DNA from: Tannerella sp.
GTDB taxonomy: Bacteria > Bacteroidota > Bacteroidia > Bacteroidales > Tannerellaceae
Assembly (NCBI GenBank): GCA_031289445.1
Contig: JAITPL010000103.1
Location: forward strand, 1 to 6,136
Direction: 5' to 3'
DNA: 6,136 bases
A program made the translations under genes and the position numbers. Of this stretch, positions 5,664-6,136 are shown piece after piece (the stretch's first letter is position 1; every line of letters begins with the position of its first letter). The notes beneath the pieces were generated by a model. The model was not told where the DNA came from and did not search any database. It saw nothing but the letters and a program-made list of their open reading frames with translations.

Positions 5664-5733
5664 ATTAGCTATTCACTATTAGTTATTCACTAATCATTAA
5701 TCATTAATCATTAACAATTAATCATTATTCACT
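5664..5733 (+). repeat. Ten-unit degenerate heptanucleotide tract upstream of the ACT gene
   Basis: The stretch divides without remainder into ten 7-mers: ATTAGCT, ATTCACT, ATTAGTT, ATTCACT, AATCATT three times, AACAATT, AATCATT and ATTCACT. Every unit begins with A and ends with T. It fills most of the 87-bp gap between paaK and the ACT gene, is almost wholly A/T, has no stop-associated hairpin and contains no TAnnTTTG promoter. It ends directly at an ATG (5734), 8 bases before the ACT start codon. Confidence 0.9.
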
Positions 5734-5741
5734 ATGTTATT

Positions 5742-6136
5742 ATGACTGTAAATCAAATCTCTATTTTTATCGAGAACAAGTACGGCAAGCTGTGCGAGAT
5801 ACTTGGTTTGCTCGCTCGCGAAAACATCAGGATTATAGCCGCTACAATCGCCGATACCTCCGAATACGGAATATTGAGGATGATTGTCAGCGAATCCGAA
5901 AAGGCTTATAAACTGTTGAAGGACAACAATGTAAGCGTTAATTTTACGGACGTGCTCGCCATCCAGACCGAATCGACGGCGGACAGTTTCGCCCGCACTC
6001 TGGCCTTTTTCACTCAAAGCGGAATAAGCATTGAATATATGTATTGCTTTTCGCTGCACGACAAGGCTATCGTCATCCTTCGCACAAACAACCGCGAAGC
6101 CGCCCGCGAGGTTATCCGGCGTAAAAACCTCGATTA
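5742..6136 (+). CDS. Tandem ACT-domain protein (3' end outside the window)
   Basis: The frame is open from the ATG at 5742 to the window edge (131 codons). Two ACT domains are visible. The first (about 4-66) contains ISIFIENKYGKLCEILGLLARENIRI, and the second (about 71-131) contains VLAIQTESTADSFARTLAFFTQSGISI and KAIVILRTNN. ACT domains bind amino acids and regulate partner enzymes, and stand-alone double-ACT proteins of about 140 residues often sit beside paaK in anaerobes. An amino-acid-sensing or regulatory role linked to aryl-acid metabolism is therefore inferred, not shown. Probably only about ten residues are missing. The start fits the family; a four-codon frame (ATG at 5734, stop TGA at 5743-5745) overlaps it as ATGA. 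No separate promoter is evident, so it is probably transcribed with paaK. Confidence 0.88.
   Translation, partial: MTVNQISIFIENKYGKLCEILGLLARENIRIIAATIADTSEYGILRMIVSESEKAYKLLKDNNVSVNFTDVLAIQTESTADSFARTLAFFTQSGISIEYMYCFSLHDKAIVILRTNNREAAREVIRRKNLD

Overview
The window looks like chromosomal DNA from a member of the Bacteroidales/Bacteroidota. Three promoter-like sites carry the phylum's -7 element (TAnnTTTG). Two of these also have a TTTG -33 element 18-19 bp upstream. The start codons lack clear Shine-Dalgarno sequences, and the gene families (Kbl, HisJ-type PHP, DUF2156, PaaK plus tandem ACT protein) are typical of that group. The genus cannot be fixed from this sequence. No mobile element, phage gene or CRISPR array is visible.

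Layout. Bases 1-81 (minus) hold only the first 27 codons of an exported or membrane protein, with its own promoter in the 82-213 gap. Bases 214-4115 (minus) form a compact four-gene unit, transcribed in the order kbl (2-amino-3-ketobutyrate CoA ligase), a PHP-family histidinol-phosphatase-like hydrolase, a DUF2156 (LPG-synthase C-domain) protein and a GNAT acetyltransferase. Its gaps are 11 bp, 5 bp and a 32-bp overlap. Bases 4116-4242 are a divergent promoter region in which two nearly mirror-image promoters face away from each other. Bases 4243-6136 (plus) hold tRNA-Ser(CGA), paaK (phenylacetate/arylacetate-CoA ligase) starting 20 bases after the tRNA, and a tandem ACT-domain protein cut by the window edge.

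The genes are mostly metabolic housekeeping: threonine/glycine interconversion (Kbl), aryl-acid activation (PaaK) with a probable amino-acid-sensing partner (ACT), and a phosphatase of histidine-pathway type. I found no convincing new multi-gene system. The most unusual features are structural. Degenerate 7-bp-period tracts occur twice: ten heptads in perfect register lie just upstream of the ACT gene, and a related tract sits inside the GNAT gene, where it is translated as a roughly 35-residue Ser/Asn/Phe linker. The other notable features are the mirror-like divergent promoters and the apparent dependence of paaK on readthrough from the tRNA gene.
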